A DNA stretch of 64,000 nt from Propionimicrobium sp963511305 (GTDB taxonomy: Bacteria; Actinomycetota; Actinomycetes; Propionibacteriales; Propionibacteriaceae), in the NCBI GenBank assembly GCA_963511305.1, contig CAUPIJ010000002.1:61994-125993 (forward strand), written 5' to 3'. How positions within the stretch are numbered: position 1 is the stretch's first letter; each line of letters opens with the position of its first letter. The position numbers were made by a program, and so were the translations under genes. The notes beneath the pieces were generated by a model that worked only from the letters and a program-made list of their open reading frames with translations, searched no databases and was not told the DNA's origin. Below are positions 8,037 through 15,437 of the stretch, piece after piece.

Positions 8037-8693
8037 ATGTCTGCCTTATTGAAACTAAACCAAGTAACAAAAACATATGGCTCCAGAACAATTCTGGATC
8101 GAATTGATCTGACACTAGACTATGGCGAGAGCCTCGCTATTACGGGGCCTTCGGGCTGCGGAAAAAGCACCCTGCTAAACATCGTCGGCCTGCTTGAGAG
8201 CCCCTCAAGTGGGAAGATTCAGATAGAGAAGCATCCATACCCGAGCGTGAACTCGGCCAAAGCCTCGGCGATTCGTCGGGAACTGATCTCGTACCTATTT
8301 CAGTCCTACGCCCTGATTCAAAGCAAGAGCGCGCTAGAGAACGTCATGCTAGGCATGAAATACGTCGACGGTAGTACAAAGCAGAAAAAGGCGAAAGCCC
8401 TGCAGATGCTTTCTCGACTGGGGCTAGGCCACGTGGCAAACGACAAAGTAGTCACGCTTTCCGGTGGCGAGCAGCAGCGCGTTGCGTTAGCAAGATGCGT
8501 TCTGAAGCCTGGCAAGCTGATCCTTGCCGACGAGCCAACCGGCGCCTTGGACCCGCATCTAGCCAATGTGGTGCTGAAGGAAATCCTGCAGCTTCAGCAC
8601 GAATTCGGTAAATCGCTGATAGTGGTGACGCACGATCTTAAAGTCGCAGCAGCCTGCGACAGGCAACTGCAACTGGCCGTGCACCAGCGCTAA
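8037..8693 (+). CDS. ABC transporter ATP-binding protein, lactococcin-972 type
   Basis: A 218-residue ATPase. Walker A GPSGCGKST (about 37-45), Q-loop YLFQSYALI, signature LSGGEQQR (about 141-148), Walker B LILADEPTGALD and the H-loop VVTHD are all intact, in the MacB/LolD style. It partners the DUF1430 membrane protein. ATG 8037 gives MSALLKLNQVTK, close to family starts. A GTG at 8022 overlapping the previous stop would add five residues. The open frame continues past the TAA into the small ORF at 8724. Confidence 0.9.
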   Translation: MSALLKLNQVTKTYGSRTILDRIDLTLDYGESLAITGPSGCGKSTLLNIVGLLESPSSGKIQIEKHPYPSVNSAKASAIRRELISYLFQSYALIQSKSALENVMLGMKYVDGSTKQKKAKALQMLSRLGLGHVANDKVVTLSGGEQQRVALARCVLKPGKLILADEPTGALDPHLANVVLKEILQLQHEFGKSLIVVTHDLKVAAACDRQLQLAVHQR

Positions 8694-8723
8694 AGGTATC
8701 ACTCTAAGACTGAACCCACTCAA

Positions 8724-8876
8724 GTGGCAGTCGCATGCTATACCAGCCCCCAAGACCAAGCAAAAGCAGGGCATCCGTCGGAACTACCCGGATTTCCGTG
8801 GTGGGCCGTGATCTTCGGGACGGCCACCGTGACGGCCGTTGCCGTCTTCTGGCGGTTCGGCTTCGTAAACACCTAA
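8724..8876 (+). CDS. Possible small single-pass membrane protein
   Basis: A 50-codon ORF beginning GTG (VAVACYTSPQDQAKAG...). It has a proline-containing turn and then a clear hydrophobic helix, WWAVIFGTATVTAVAVFWRFGF, ending at TAA. It is in the same frame as the ABC ATPase and begins 30 nt after its stop. No Shine-Dalgarno is obvious, so expression would need coupling or readthrough. It could be an immunity or accessory peptide of the bacteriocin system, or a chance frame. Confidence 0.35.
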   Translation: MAVACYTSPQDQAKAGHPSELPGFPWWAVIFGTATVTAVAVFWRFGFVNT

Positions 8877-8954
8877 CAAAGGGTAGCCAAATGTTATTTA
8901 TAAAATAATGCATTAAATAACGACAGCATTATTGAGACCTCTTTAATCTTTTTG

Positions 8955-8973
8955 TTTGGTGGGCCTAACCTTT
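8955..8973. promoter_or_regulatory. DtxR/IdeR-like iron box upstream of the DUF1540 gene
   Basis: TTTGGTGGGCCTAACCTTT matches the classical DtxR/IdeR 19-bp consensus TTAGGTTAGCCTAACCTAA at 14 of 19 positions, with the core GCCTAACCT intact. It lies 105 nt before the ATG of the cysteine-rich gene. The remaining spacer 8877-9078 shows no gene. Confidence 0.45.
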
Positions 8974-9078
8974 CTTCTTATTTCGCTAGCCTTATCCTTG
9001 CCTGAGAATCGTTGCCGAACTAAATGCCGATAACTAAGTTGGTTATTGCCAGGTCAATTTCTAGTGGAAGGCAAAATC

Positions 9079-9360
9079 ATGGCAACTCTTACTTCAATCA
9101 AATCTTGCAGCGTTTCTACCTGCGCTTTCAACAACGGCGGCTGCACCGCAGCCGCTATCACCATGGGTGGTGCTCAGGGCGCTGCCAAGTGCGGCACCTT
9201 CATCGCTCTTGACGCCCGCGGCGGGCTTGGCACTGCTGATGTCCACGTCGGCGCTTGCCACCGCCTGGAGTGCGTCCACAACAACGACCTGATGTGCAGC
9301 CTAGGTCAGATCGACATCGCTGGTGATAACGCTCAGTGCGGCCAGTACGAGACTCGCTAA
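9079..9360 (+). CDS. Small cysteine-rich protein with two DUF1540-like repeats
   Basis: A 93-residue protein with eight cysteines in two similar halves: C10-x4-C15-x6-C22-x15-C38, then C-x4-C-x7-C-x13-C. The spacing and the CxVxxC...C.A..I....C.TF pattern match DUF1540, a small probable metal-binding domain of unknown function. There is no signal peptide. An iron box upstream and a convergent, also iron-boxed, 11-cysteine gene suggest a role in iron or other metal handling, but no function is known. The ATG at 9079 is preferred over longer alternatives because it gives the usual short DUF1540 N-terminus. Confidence 0.8.
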   Translation: MATLTSIKSCSVSTCAFNNGGCTAAAITMGGAQGAAKCGTFIALDARGGLGTADVHVGACHRLECVHNNDLMCSLGQIDIAGDNAQCGQYETR

Positions 9361-9407
9361 GACCACAAGTGGTCCGTCGCCAATAGACGAAAAACCACTA
9401 GGAAACC

Positions 9408-9443
9408 AAGATTGCCTGCCGGTTTCGGCAGGCAATCTTTTTC
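9408..9443 (+). terminator. Terminator between the convergent cysteine-rich genes
   Basis: A perfect 13-bp stem (AAGATTGCCTGCC / GGCAGGCAATCTT) with a 6-nt loop runs into a T-rich tail. It serves the plus-strand gene and, because the stem ends in A/T pairs, probably also the minus-strand gene. A small palindrome GACCACAAGTGGTC precedes it at 9361. Confidence 0.85.
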
Positions 9444-9446
9444 TAT

Positions 9447-10250
9447 TTAAATCCCTTTTGCAAAGCAGATCTTCTCGAACTCGTCCTCGAATTCTTTGAT
9501 GCTGCTCACTGGGTTCTCGAACGCGGCAAAAACCGTGGTTATCTCGTCATCGCGAATGTGGGTTAGCGTGACGCCGAGCCTGTCTATGTCGGCACATACC
9601 ACCTTGTTTGCTATGTGCCCGCAGATTAGGGATTGGGGGCAGCGGCCGCATATTTTTCCTGGCAGCTCGCCGTTCTCGACCGCCTGGCAGACGTTTAACA
9701 GTCGGTCGTTGCAGACAGTAAGCAGCTGGCTGCAGTCTATTTCCTCCGACTGGCTGGGGAAGCTGCCTGGCGAGAAGCGCAGCGAGCGTGGGCAGATCTT
9801 CGAGACCCCGGACGGATCATGCAGCATGAGCTTCTGGATGTCGACGGCACCGATCCTGATGTTCGCGCCGTGCGCCGCCTGACGGATGTTCTCGGGCGCC
9901 TCGCCCGTGGCCAGCAACTGTCTCGAATCGGCCAGGCTGAGCCACTCGACCTCGCCGAAGATGTGGGCAGAAGCGGTGACCAGCTTCACCGCCGGGCTCA
10001 TCGCCTCTCGAAGGATTTCGACCTGGATTGGGGTGATGGTGGGGGTGAGCAGGGCAGGGTCATCGTGGTCGGAGAAATAGGCGATCATGAACACGCCGTC
10101 CGCGCTGGTGCCGTGCAGCAAGCAACGAAACTCGACGCCCGGCTCGACGTCGTAGCAGAGAGCGCGGGCGCGGCCGGTGCCGTGCAGAAGCCTTGTGACT
10201 AGCGAGTTTGAGAGCACATCGAATTTTGCTTCCGGTTTTGGATCGTCCAT
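9447..10250 (-). CDS. Conserved-looking cysteine-rich protein, unknown, iron-box controlled
   Basis: A 267-residue soluble protein that I do not firmly recognise. The N-terminal part (LCYDVEPGVEFRCLLHG...VFMIAYFSD) looks like a compact alpha/beta domain, possibly like the split-barrel/DUF2470 proteins of iron-regulated actinobacterial genes, but this is a weak impression. The C-terminal half holds nine of its 11 cysteines, including CGRCPQSLICGH, which could bind a metal or an Fe-S cluster. GGAGG precedes the ATG, and a 15/19 DtxR/IdeR-like box lies 11 nt upstream of the start. Iron repression is therefore likely, and a role in iron acquisition or haem/siderophore handling is an inference only. 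Confidence 0.7.
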   Translation of the reverse strand: MDDPKPEAKFDVLSNSLVTRLLHGTGRARALCYDVEPGVEFRCLLHGTSADGVFMIAYFSDHDDPALLTPTITPIQVEILREAMSPAVKLVTASAHIFGEVEWLSLADSRQLLATGEAPENIRQAAHGANIRIGAVDIQKLMLHDPSGVSKICPRSLRFSPGSFPSQSEEIDCSQLLTVCNDRLLNVCQAVENGELPGKICGRCPQSLICGHIANKVVCADIDRLGVTLTHIRDDEITTVFAAFENPVSSIKEFEDEFEKICFAKGI

Positions 10251-10261
10251 TTTTCCTCCCG

Positions 10262-10280
10262 ATAGGCAAGCCTAACCTAT
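10262..10280 (-). promoter_or_regulatory. DtxR/IdeR-like iron box
   Basis: ATAGGCAAGCCTAACCTAT matches TTAGGTTAGCCTAACCTAA at 15 of 19 positions and is an imperfect palindrome. It sits immediately before the Shine-Dalgarno of the minus-strand cysteine-rich gene, where a bound regulator would block transcription. Confidence 0.65.
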
Positions 10281-10372
10281 CGAAATAGATTGGTCGAAAC
10301 GCAAACCTTCTTCTCAGTCCCGAGTTGCAGTCGGCGAAAATGTGCTCATAGTAAAGCTGATTTTTAGTTCGC

Positions 10373-10410
10373 AAAAGATACGGGACGAGCCCGAAGGCCC
10401 GTCCCGTATC
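10373..10410 (-). terminator. Terminator of the rpfB-like gene
   Basis: An 11-bp perfect stem (GATACGGGACG / CGTCCCGTATC) encloses a further short GCC/GGC pair. On the minus strand it is followed by TCTTTTGC. It also shields the upstream end of the cysteine-rich gene. Confidence 0.8.
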
Positions 10411-10420
10411 GTTTAGTTGC

Positions 10421-11521
10421 CTAGCGCAGTCCCAGGCGCGAGGTGCATGCCGGCCAGGCGCCCCAGCCCTGGGAGGCCTGAACGCGCTTCGCGACAGCGA
10501 TCTGCTGCTCGCGGGTGGCCAGGTTTGCGGTCGGGCCGTATGCGCCACCGCCGTTGGCGAGCCAAGTGCCGGGGGCGAACTGCAGGCCGCCGTAGTAGCC
10601 GTTACCGGTGTTGATCGACCAGTTGCCGTTCGACTCGCACTGGGCGATCTGATCCCACACCGAGCCGCTTGCTACGGACGGCGCGGCGGCGCGTTTGGTG
10701 CCCACCGTTACGTGCCGAGCCTGGGCGTTCACCAGCACCCTCTCGGAGAGTGAGGTGCGGGACTCTTCCTTGCCGTCAACGATCACGATCTTGTAGCGCA
10801 CGGACTTGCGGCCGTCCCTGCCGGCCTGGGTCTCGCGGGTGGTGCCCGCGTTCATGCTGCCGTCCTCGGTCTTAATAACCTCGCGGTTGATGACCTCCTC
10901 GACTGTCTCTTCCTTGACCTCCACGCGCTTGACGATCACGTGCTGGCCCTCGACGATGGCTTCGTCCATGCCGGGCTCGACGCGGTCGTCAGAATCTAGC
11001 GTGACGCGCTGCTGGTCGAGAAGGTCGCGCACGGTTGGGGCGGTGGTGGTCAGGTTTGAGGTGCTGCCGTCGACGGTCAGCTTGATGTTCTTGGGGGTGG
11101 TCGCGGTCAGGGTGATGCCCTCGCGGCCGATCGGGGCGGAACGGCTGACCGAGATTTCGTGATCGGTGCCGCGCAGGCCGAGCTGGTTGAGTAGCTCGTC
11201 GACAGTGGTTGCGGTGGTCCAGATTTCCTTGGTCACGCCGTCGATGGTGATCTTTACCAGGCGGCCGAACTTTACGTCCACCATGCTGCCCTCGGAGATC
11301 TTCGCATCGGTAGATGGGAACACCTGGTCGTGTTCGCCGATCTCGATGTTGTGATTCTTGAGAGCGTCGGAAACCGTCGTGCCCCAAACGCTGACGGAAC
11401 TCGAATCGCCGTCCACGGTCAGGGTGATGTCCTTGTCCATAGCGCTGGCAAAGCCGCCAAAGCCGAAGGTGGCTAGGGTGATGGCGCCCGCCGATGCGAT
11501 AGCTAAGGTTTTCTTTTTCAT
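10421..11521 (-). CDS. rpfB: Resuscitation-promoting factor, RpfB type
   Basis: Secreted, probably membrane-anchored cell-wall hydrolase of 366 residues. An N-terminal signal/anchor (MKKKTLAIASAG..., to about 27) is followed by three DUF348 ubiquitin-like repeats (about 30-185), a G5 domain (about 200-275) and the C-terminal Rpf transglycosylase domain, with the catalytic Glu in AQCESNGNW and the GYYGGLQF motif. Rpf proteins cleave peptidoglycan glycan strands and promote growth from dormancy. The ATG at 11521, behind GAGG, is preferred over a TTG one codon upstream. It is followed at distance by a paralogue with another catalytic domain. Confidence 0.93.
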   Translation of the reverse strand: MKKKTLAIASAGAITLATFGFGGFASAMDKDITLTVDGDSSSVSVWGTTVSDALKNHNIEIGEHDQVFPSTDAKISEGSMVDVKFGRLVKITIDGVTKEIWTTATTVDELLNQLGLRGTDHEISVSRSAPIGREGITLTATTPKNIKLTVDGSTSNLTTTAPTVRDLLDQQRVTLDSDDRVEPGMDEAIVEGQHVIVKRVEVKEETVEEVINREVIKTEDGSMNAGTTRETQAGRDGRKSVRYKIVIVDGKEESRTSLSERVLVNAQARHVTVGTKRAAAPSVASGSVWDQIAQCESNGNWSINTGNGYYGGLQFAPGTWLANGGGAYGPTANLATREQQIAVAKRVQASQGWGAWPACTSRLGLR

Positions 11522-11707
11522 CAATTCCTCAGGTCTGTTATTTACTAGGTGACTGACTACACGTTAAAACAATTCCTGAGAAAAACCAAAGAAATCTTAA
11601 TAATTGCTTGGAAAGCTGCAACTCGCCTCGGTGAGAGTAAAAAAGGCTCTTAGGACGAATCGCGCTATGCGCTTGCGCTCGAGTTTATTTAAGAATCTTA
11701 AGGTTAC

Positions 11708-12832
11708 TTAATACCAGCCATTGGCGTCGGAGTGTGCCAGCGCCTGGCTCCAGCCGCCATAGCGATTCTTGACGTAGTTGTCGCCCCACCTGAGTGCGTT
11801 GACCGGATCACTCCAGTTGGCGCCCAGCTTCGAGCAGGGCAGCGCCTGAACCAGGCCGCAGGCTCCGCTCGAGGCGTTCACCGCAGTTGGGTTCCAGCCG
11901 GATTCGCGCTGAATCAGCCTGTTGGCGGCGGCAAAATCCGCCGGGGCGATGCCGGCATCGTTCATCAGCTTGACTCTGCCCTCGTCGCCGACCAGCGCGG
12001 CAGCGTTCATCGTTCCCACGGACTTCTGCTCGGCGGTCGGTGCCTTGATCACGGTCTCCCGCAAAACGTGCCTGGTCTTGACTTGGCCGTTGACGATGGT
12101 CAGCCGAGCCAGCACCTTCTTCTGACCCCTGACGCCCTCTACCAGCACCCGCTCGACGCCCCTGGGTAGGCCGGGATCGTCGGTCTTCTTGGTCTCAAAG
12201 TCGATCGGAACCAATTCTTCCCTGGTCTCGACTGATACTCGGCTGATTGTGATGACCATCTCAGGCGTGATAGCAACGCCATAGCCGGGGGAGAGCTGGT
12301 CGTGCTGATCCAGATTGATCGACTCGCTTCGCAGTAGCTCGCCCACCGTGCCCGCAGTGGTCACGATCTGGCGGGATTTTCCGCCGTCGTTGATCGTGAC
12401 GGTTTTCGGTGTGTAGACGGTCAGAGTGACGCCGTCGCGGCCCAGCGGCATTGAGCGATCGACCGACAGCCTGTTTGCCGAGTCGCGCATTCCGATCTGG
12501 TCTAGGGCCTCGTCCAGCGTAGTTGCCGTGGTCCAGAAAGTGGTTAACTTGCCGTCCACGATCAACGTGATCGGCTTGCCGAACTTGACCTCGACGAGTG
12601 AACCGTCAGTGATTTTGGAATTTTGAGTAGGCCACACCTCGTCGTGCTCGCCGAGCTTGACGCCAGACGCCGAGAGTAGATCCGAAACCTTGGTGCCGAA
12701 GAAGTTTGCCTGCCTTACCTGACCATCGAGGCTCAGCATCGCCTGCCTGTCTAGGCTCGCGCCGATGGCGCCTGCACCGAAACCGCTCATGATGACGGCT
12801 CCCGCGAGTAGCCCTGCCGATAGCCTACGCAT
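11708..12832 (-). CDS. G5/DUF348 protein with lysozyme-like transglycosylase domain
   Basis: A 374-residue secreted protein with the same layout as its downstream neighbour: signal peptide, three DUF348 repeats and a G5 domain (RREELVPIDFET-type segment). Its catalytic end differs. Instead of Rpf it carries an SLT/goose-lysozyme-like domain with putative catalytic E310 in QRESGWNPTAVN, then GACGLVQALP and YGGWSQALAH. It probably cleaves peptidoglycan during growth or division. GAGGGAG precedes the ATG. The 186-nt gap between the two genes suggests separate promoters. It looks like a duplication followed by domain exchange. Confidence 0.88.
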   Translation of the reverse strand: MRRLSAGLLAGAVIMSGFGAGAIGASLDRQAMLSLDGQVRQANFFGTKVSDLLSASGVKLGEHDEVWPTQNSKITDGSLVEVKFGKPITLIVDGKLTTFWTTATTLDEALDQIGMRDSANRLSVDRSMPLGRDGVTLTVYTPKTVTINDGGKSRQIVTTAGTVGELLRSESINLDQHDQLSPGYGVAITPEMVITISRVSVETREELVPIDFETKKTDDPGLPRGVERVLVEGVRGQKKVLARLTIVNGQVKTRHVLRETVIKAPTAEQKSVGTMNAAALVGDEGRVKLMNDAGIAPADFAAANRLIQRESGWNPTAVNASSGACGLVQALPCSKLGANWSDPVNALRWGDNYVKNRYGGWSQALAHSDANGWY

Positions 12833-12933
12833 TTACTCCCTCTCGCCGGCTGAATTAAAAATGCCGGAAAACTCTGTTCAAGTTAAAGGATATTTAAATG
12901 TTGAGGGTTGCTCAAAATTTTTGATAAAAATTT

Positions 12934-12973
12934 CCAAAAAACTGCCCGGCAGCCTTGATTGCTGCCGGGCAGT
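12934..12973 (-). terminator. Terminator of sodA
   Basis: A 13-bp perfect stem (ACTGCCCGGCAGC / GCTGCCGGGCAGT) with a 7-nt loop is followed by TTTTTGG on the minus strand. Just beyond, at 12915-12933, lies an AT-rich 8-bp inverted repeat in the promoter region of the next minus-strand gene. Confidence 0.85.
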
Positions 12974-13002
12974 TAGTTAATGAACTTTGGCGCTAGTGGC
13001 CT

Positions 13003-13608
13003 TTACTTGGCCGCGCGAGCCGCGTCGAAACGCTGCGCCACGTCGGTCCAGTTTACGATGTTCCAGAACGCGTCGACGTAGTCGGCCTTAACGTTCTTGT
13101 ACTGCAGGTAGTAGGCGTGTTCCCACATGTCGAGCAGCAGCAGCGGAACCGAGCCAACCGGAAGGTTGTTCTGGTGATCGTAGAACGCCAGGGTGTTCAG
13201 GCGCTTGCCGATCGGGTCGTAGACCAGTGCGCCCCAGCCGGAGCCCTGAATGGACTTAGCTGCCGCGTTGAACTGAGCCACGAGGTTGTCGTAGCCACCG
13301 AAGAACTCGTCGATCGCGCTGGCCAGCTCGCCCTCGGGACGCTCAGGGGCGTCGGGGGAGAGGTTCTTCCAGAACACGGTGTGGTTCTGGTGGCCGGCCA
13401 GGTTGAAGGCGAGGTCCTTCTCTAGCTTGCTGATCGCGCCGAAGTTGCCCTTTTCGCGGCATTCGGCCAGCTGCTCTAGAGCGGTATTCGCGCCGTCGAC
13501 GTAGGTCTGGTGGTGCTTGTCGTGGTGCAGCTTCATGATCTCGCCGCTGATGTACGGCTCGAGCGCACCATAGTCGTAGTCAAGTTCAGGCAGGCTGTAG
13601 ATAGCCAT
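13003..13608 (-). CDS. sodA: Superoxide dismutase (Mn/Fe)
   Basis: Cytoplasmic enzyme of 201 residues converting superoxide to oxygen and hydrogen peroxide. The N-terminal helical hairpin (LHHDKHHQTYVDGAN, with the first metal histidine) and the C-terminal metal motif DMWEHAYYLQY are intact. A strong GGAGAT Shine-Dalgarno precedes the ATG. Metal preference (Mn, Fe or cambialistic) cannot be settled by inspection. It is followed by its own terminator. Confidence 0.96.
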   Translation of the reverse strand: MAIYSLPELDYDYGALEPYISGEIMKLHHDKHHQTYVDGANTALEQLAECREKGNFGAISKLEKDLAFNLAGHQNHTVFWKNLSPDAPERPEGELASAIDEFFGGYDNLVAQFNAAAKSIQGSGWGALVYDPIGKRLNTLAFYDHQNNLPVGSVPLLLLDMWEHAYYLQYKNVKADYVDAFWNIVNWTDVAQRFDAARAAK

Positions 13609-13646
13609 CGGATCTCCTAAAGTGGTTGAACTAGCTGGTCTGTGAC

Positions 13647-13844
13647 TTAGTTGCCAGTCAGCTTGTCCTTGACGGTCTCAGCGGCGTCCTTGATCGACTC
13701 GCCAACCTGCTCAGCCTTGGCCTTGATCTGCTCGCCAACGCCCTCGGCCTGTGCCTGCTCGTTGCCGGTGGCCTTGCCAGCGGCTTCCTTAGCCTTGCCC
13801 TTAACCTCGTCGGCCTTGTTCTTGATGTCGTCGGTGAAAGCCAT
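13647..13844 (-). CDS. CsbD-family stress protein
   Basis: A 65-residue, highly charged, Lys/Glu/Ala-rich protein (KNKADEVKGKAKEAAGKATGNEQAQAEG start) typical of CsbD/YjbJ. These proteins are abundant, induced by general stress, and of unknown biochemical role. GGAGAC precedes the ATG. It lies 38 nt upstream of sodA on the same strand and could be co-transcribed with it as a stress pair. Confidence 0.9.
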   Translation of the reverse strand: MAFTDDIKNKADEVKGKAKEAAGKATGNEQAQAEGVGEQIKAKAEQVGESIKDAAETVKDKLTGN

Positions 13845-13965
13845 TTCTGTCTCCGTTTCTGAGCTGATGCTCTTTTAGAAGTTTCCCAAGCAAGCCTTGC
13901 TTTGCCTGCTTACACCAGACTAAACGGCTTCCTCTTGCGAATTATTCCAAAAACAAAAATCTTTT

Positions 13966-14571
13966 TTACTGCTGTTTTGTAGTGACGCGTAGTACCCGGA
14001 AACCCTTTGCCGAAGCGTATTTCTCGCTTTCCCAGCCCCGCTCGGTCAGCCACCTGGACAGCGAATCTGCGCCCAGGTTCTTTCCGACCACCAGCCAGGC
14101 GATGCCGTCCTGAGCCAGCTTAGGTAGCCAGGTCAGTAGCAGCGCGTGTAGCGCCTGCTTACCGATCCTGATCGGAGGGTTCGACCAGATCTCGTCGTAG
14201 TAGCCATCCGGACGTTCGCCGACCAGGGATTCGGGAAGGGTGGCGTTGACCTTGACGCCGTGCTTTTCCGCGTTCTCTTGGGTCAGCTTCAAGGCCAGCT
14301 CGTTGACATCTACGGCGTCCACCTCTGCCCACGGGCACTCCTTGGCCAGCGCGACGGCTATCGGGCCGAAGCCGCAGCCAAGATCGAGGACGGTCTTCGC
14401 GTCCTCGCCTGGCGGAGTGGTTCGACTCAGCAAGACGCGGGTGCCCAGGTCGAGCCGGTGCGCGCTGAATACCCCACTTGCCGCAACGAATTCGTAGTCG
14501 CGATCCCAGATCTTCGCTCGGATCACGTTTCGGCTGCCGCCGTCTTCTGGTGTGACGAAATAGTGGCTCAT
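13966..14571 (-). CDS. RsmC-like class I methyltransferase
   Basis: A 201-residue SAM-dependent methyltransferase. Motif I is VLDLGCGFGPIAVALA (about 62-77) and the N6/N2-type catalytic motif is SNPPIRIGK (about 131). It corresponds to the catalytic C-terminal half of RsmC, the 16S rRNA guanine-N2 methyltransferase, a common short form in Actinobacteria. Its start overlaps the truA stop by 4 nt, so the two RNA-modification genes form an operon. The exact target base is not provable here. Confidence 0.85.
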   Translation of the reverse strand: MSHYFVTPEDGGSRNVIRAKIWDRDYEFVAASGVFSAHRLDLGTRVLLSRTTPPGEDAKTVLDLGCGFGPIAVALAKECPWAEVDAVDVNELALKLTQENAEKHGVKVNATLPESLVGERPDGYYDEIWSNPPIRIGKQALHALLLTWLPKLAQDGIAWLVVGKNLGADSLSRWLTERGWESEKYASAKGFRVLRVTTKQQ

Positions 14572-15407
14572 CGCTCCTGCCTCTCAGGTAGCACTCGCTT
14601 GGCTCTGGCCTCGGTGACGCGGGCGGCCAGCTGATCGTCGCTGGGGTAACCGACGCCCTCGAGCGTCAACCCCCTCGCGGGCATTACCAGGACCTCTGTG
14701 CTTCGCTTGTCGGCCTCCAGCAGGCCTGCGATCCATTCGACGCTGCGCAGGCCAGAGCCCACCGAGCACAACGCGCCCGCAAGCGAGCGCACCATCGAGT
14801 GACAGAAGGCATCGGCCTGGACGGTCATCTCGATCGTGCCGCAGTGATCCTCTGCCCTAACGACGCTCAGTTTTTGCAGGCACCTGATGCTGGTTGCGCC
14901 CTCGCGGTATTTGCAGAAAGCGACGAAATCGTGCAGCCCGATCAGCTTGCTTGCCGCCTCGTTCATAGCGTCCACGTCCAGGCTGTGCCGCACGGGCGCG
15001 TTGAAGCCTCGCAGCAGCGGATCCTGGAAGCTGTCTGCGTCCCAGACGCGGTAGACGTAGCGACGCCAGAGCGCGGAGAAGCGGGCGTCGAAGTGTGGCG
15101 GGGCGACCGAGACCCGATTAATCCTGATGTCCTCCGGCAGCGCCCGCTTTAGGCGACGATGGAGCTGGTGAGGGTCGGTGCACGACGGCAGGTCGATGTG
15201 CGCGACCTGGCTGCGCGCGTGGACTCCTGCGTCCGTGCGCCCCGCCACGGTCAGTTGAGCCGGTTGCTCTAGCCGAAGCACCATCGTTATCCAGTCTTCG
15301 ATGGTGCCCTGAATCGTGCGCAGCCCCTCCTGCGTGGCCCAGCCGTGGAAGTCGGTTCCGTCGTACGAGATGTCCAGGCGTAGGCGAGTTAAATCAGACA
15401 CGGTCAA
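14568..15407 (-). CDS. truA: tRNA pseudouridine synthase A
   Basis: A 279-residue enzyme that isomerises uridines 38-40 in the tRNA anticodon stem. The catalytic Asp lies in GRTDAGVHARSQVAHID. The DGTDFHGWA start and RRYVYRVWD segment are typical. The TTG start at 15407 is six nt upstream of a possible GTG start (MSDLTRLRLDISYDG). It is not next to rplQ as in many bacteria. It is co-transcribed with the RsmC-like methyltransferase. Confidence 0.94.
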   Translation of the reverse strand: MTVSDLTRLRLDISYDGTDFHGWATQEGLRTIQGTIEDWITMVLRLEQPAQLTVAGRTDAGVHARSQVAHIDLPSCTDPHQLHRRLKRALPEDIRINRVSVAPPHFDARFSALWRRYVYRVWDADSFQDPLLRGFNAPVRHSLDVDAMNEAASKLIGLHDFVAFCKYREGATSIRCLQKLSVVRAEDHCGTIEMTVQADAFCHSMVRSLAGALCSVGSGLRSVEWIAGLLEADKRSTEVLVMPARGLTLEGVGYPSDDQLAARVTEARAKRVLPERQER

Positions 15408-15437
15408 GAATCCTATCGTGGCTAAGGCCAGTTGTGG

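Noticed and set aside
11525..11707. Possible c-di-AMP (ydaO-type) riboswitch before the rpfB-like gene
   Set aside because: Such switches often precede actinobacterial rpf genes, so the leader was checked on the minus strand, but none of the conserved blocks is visible.
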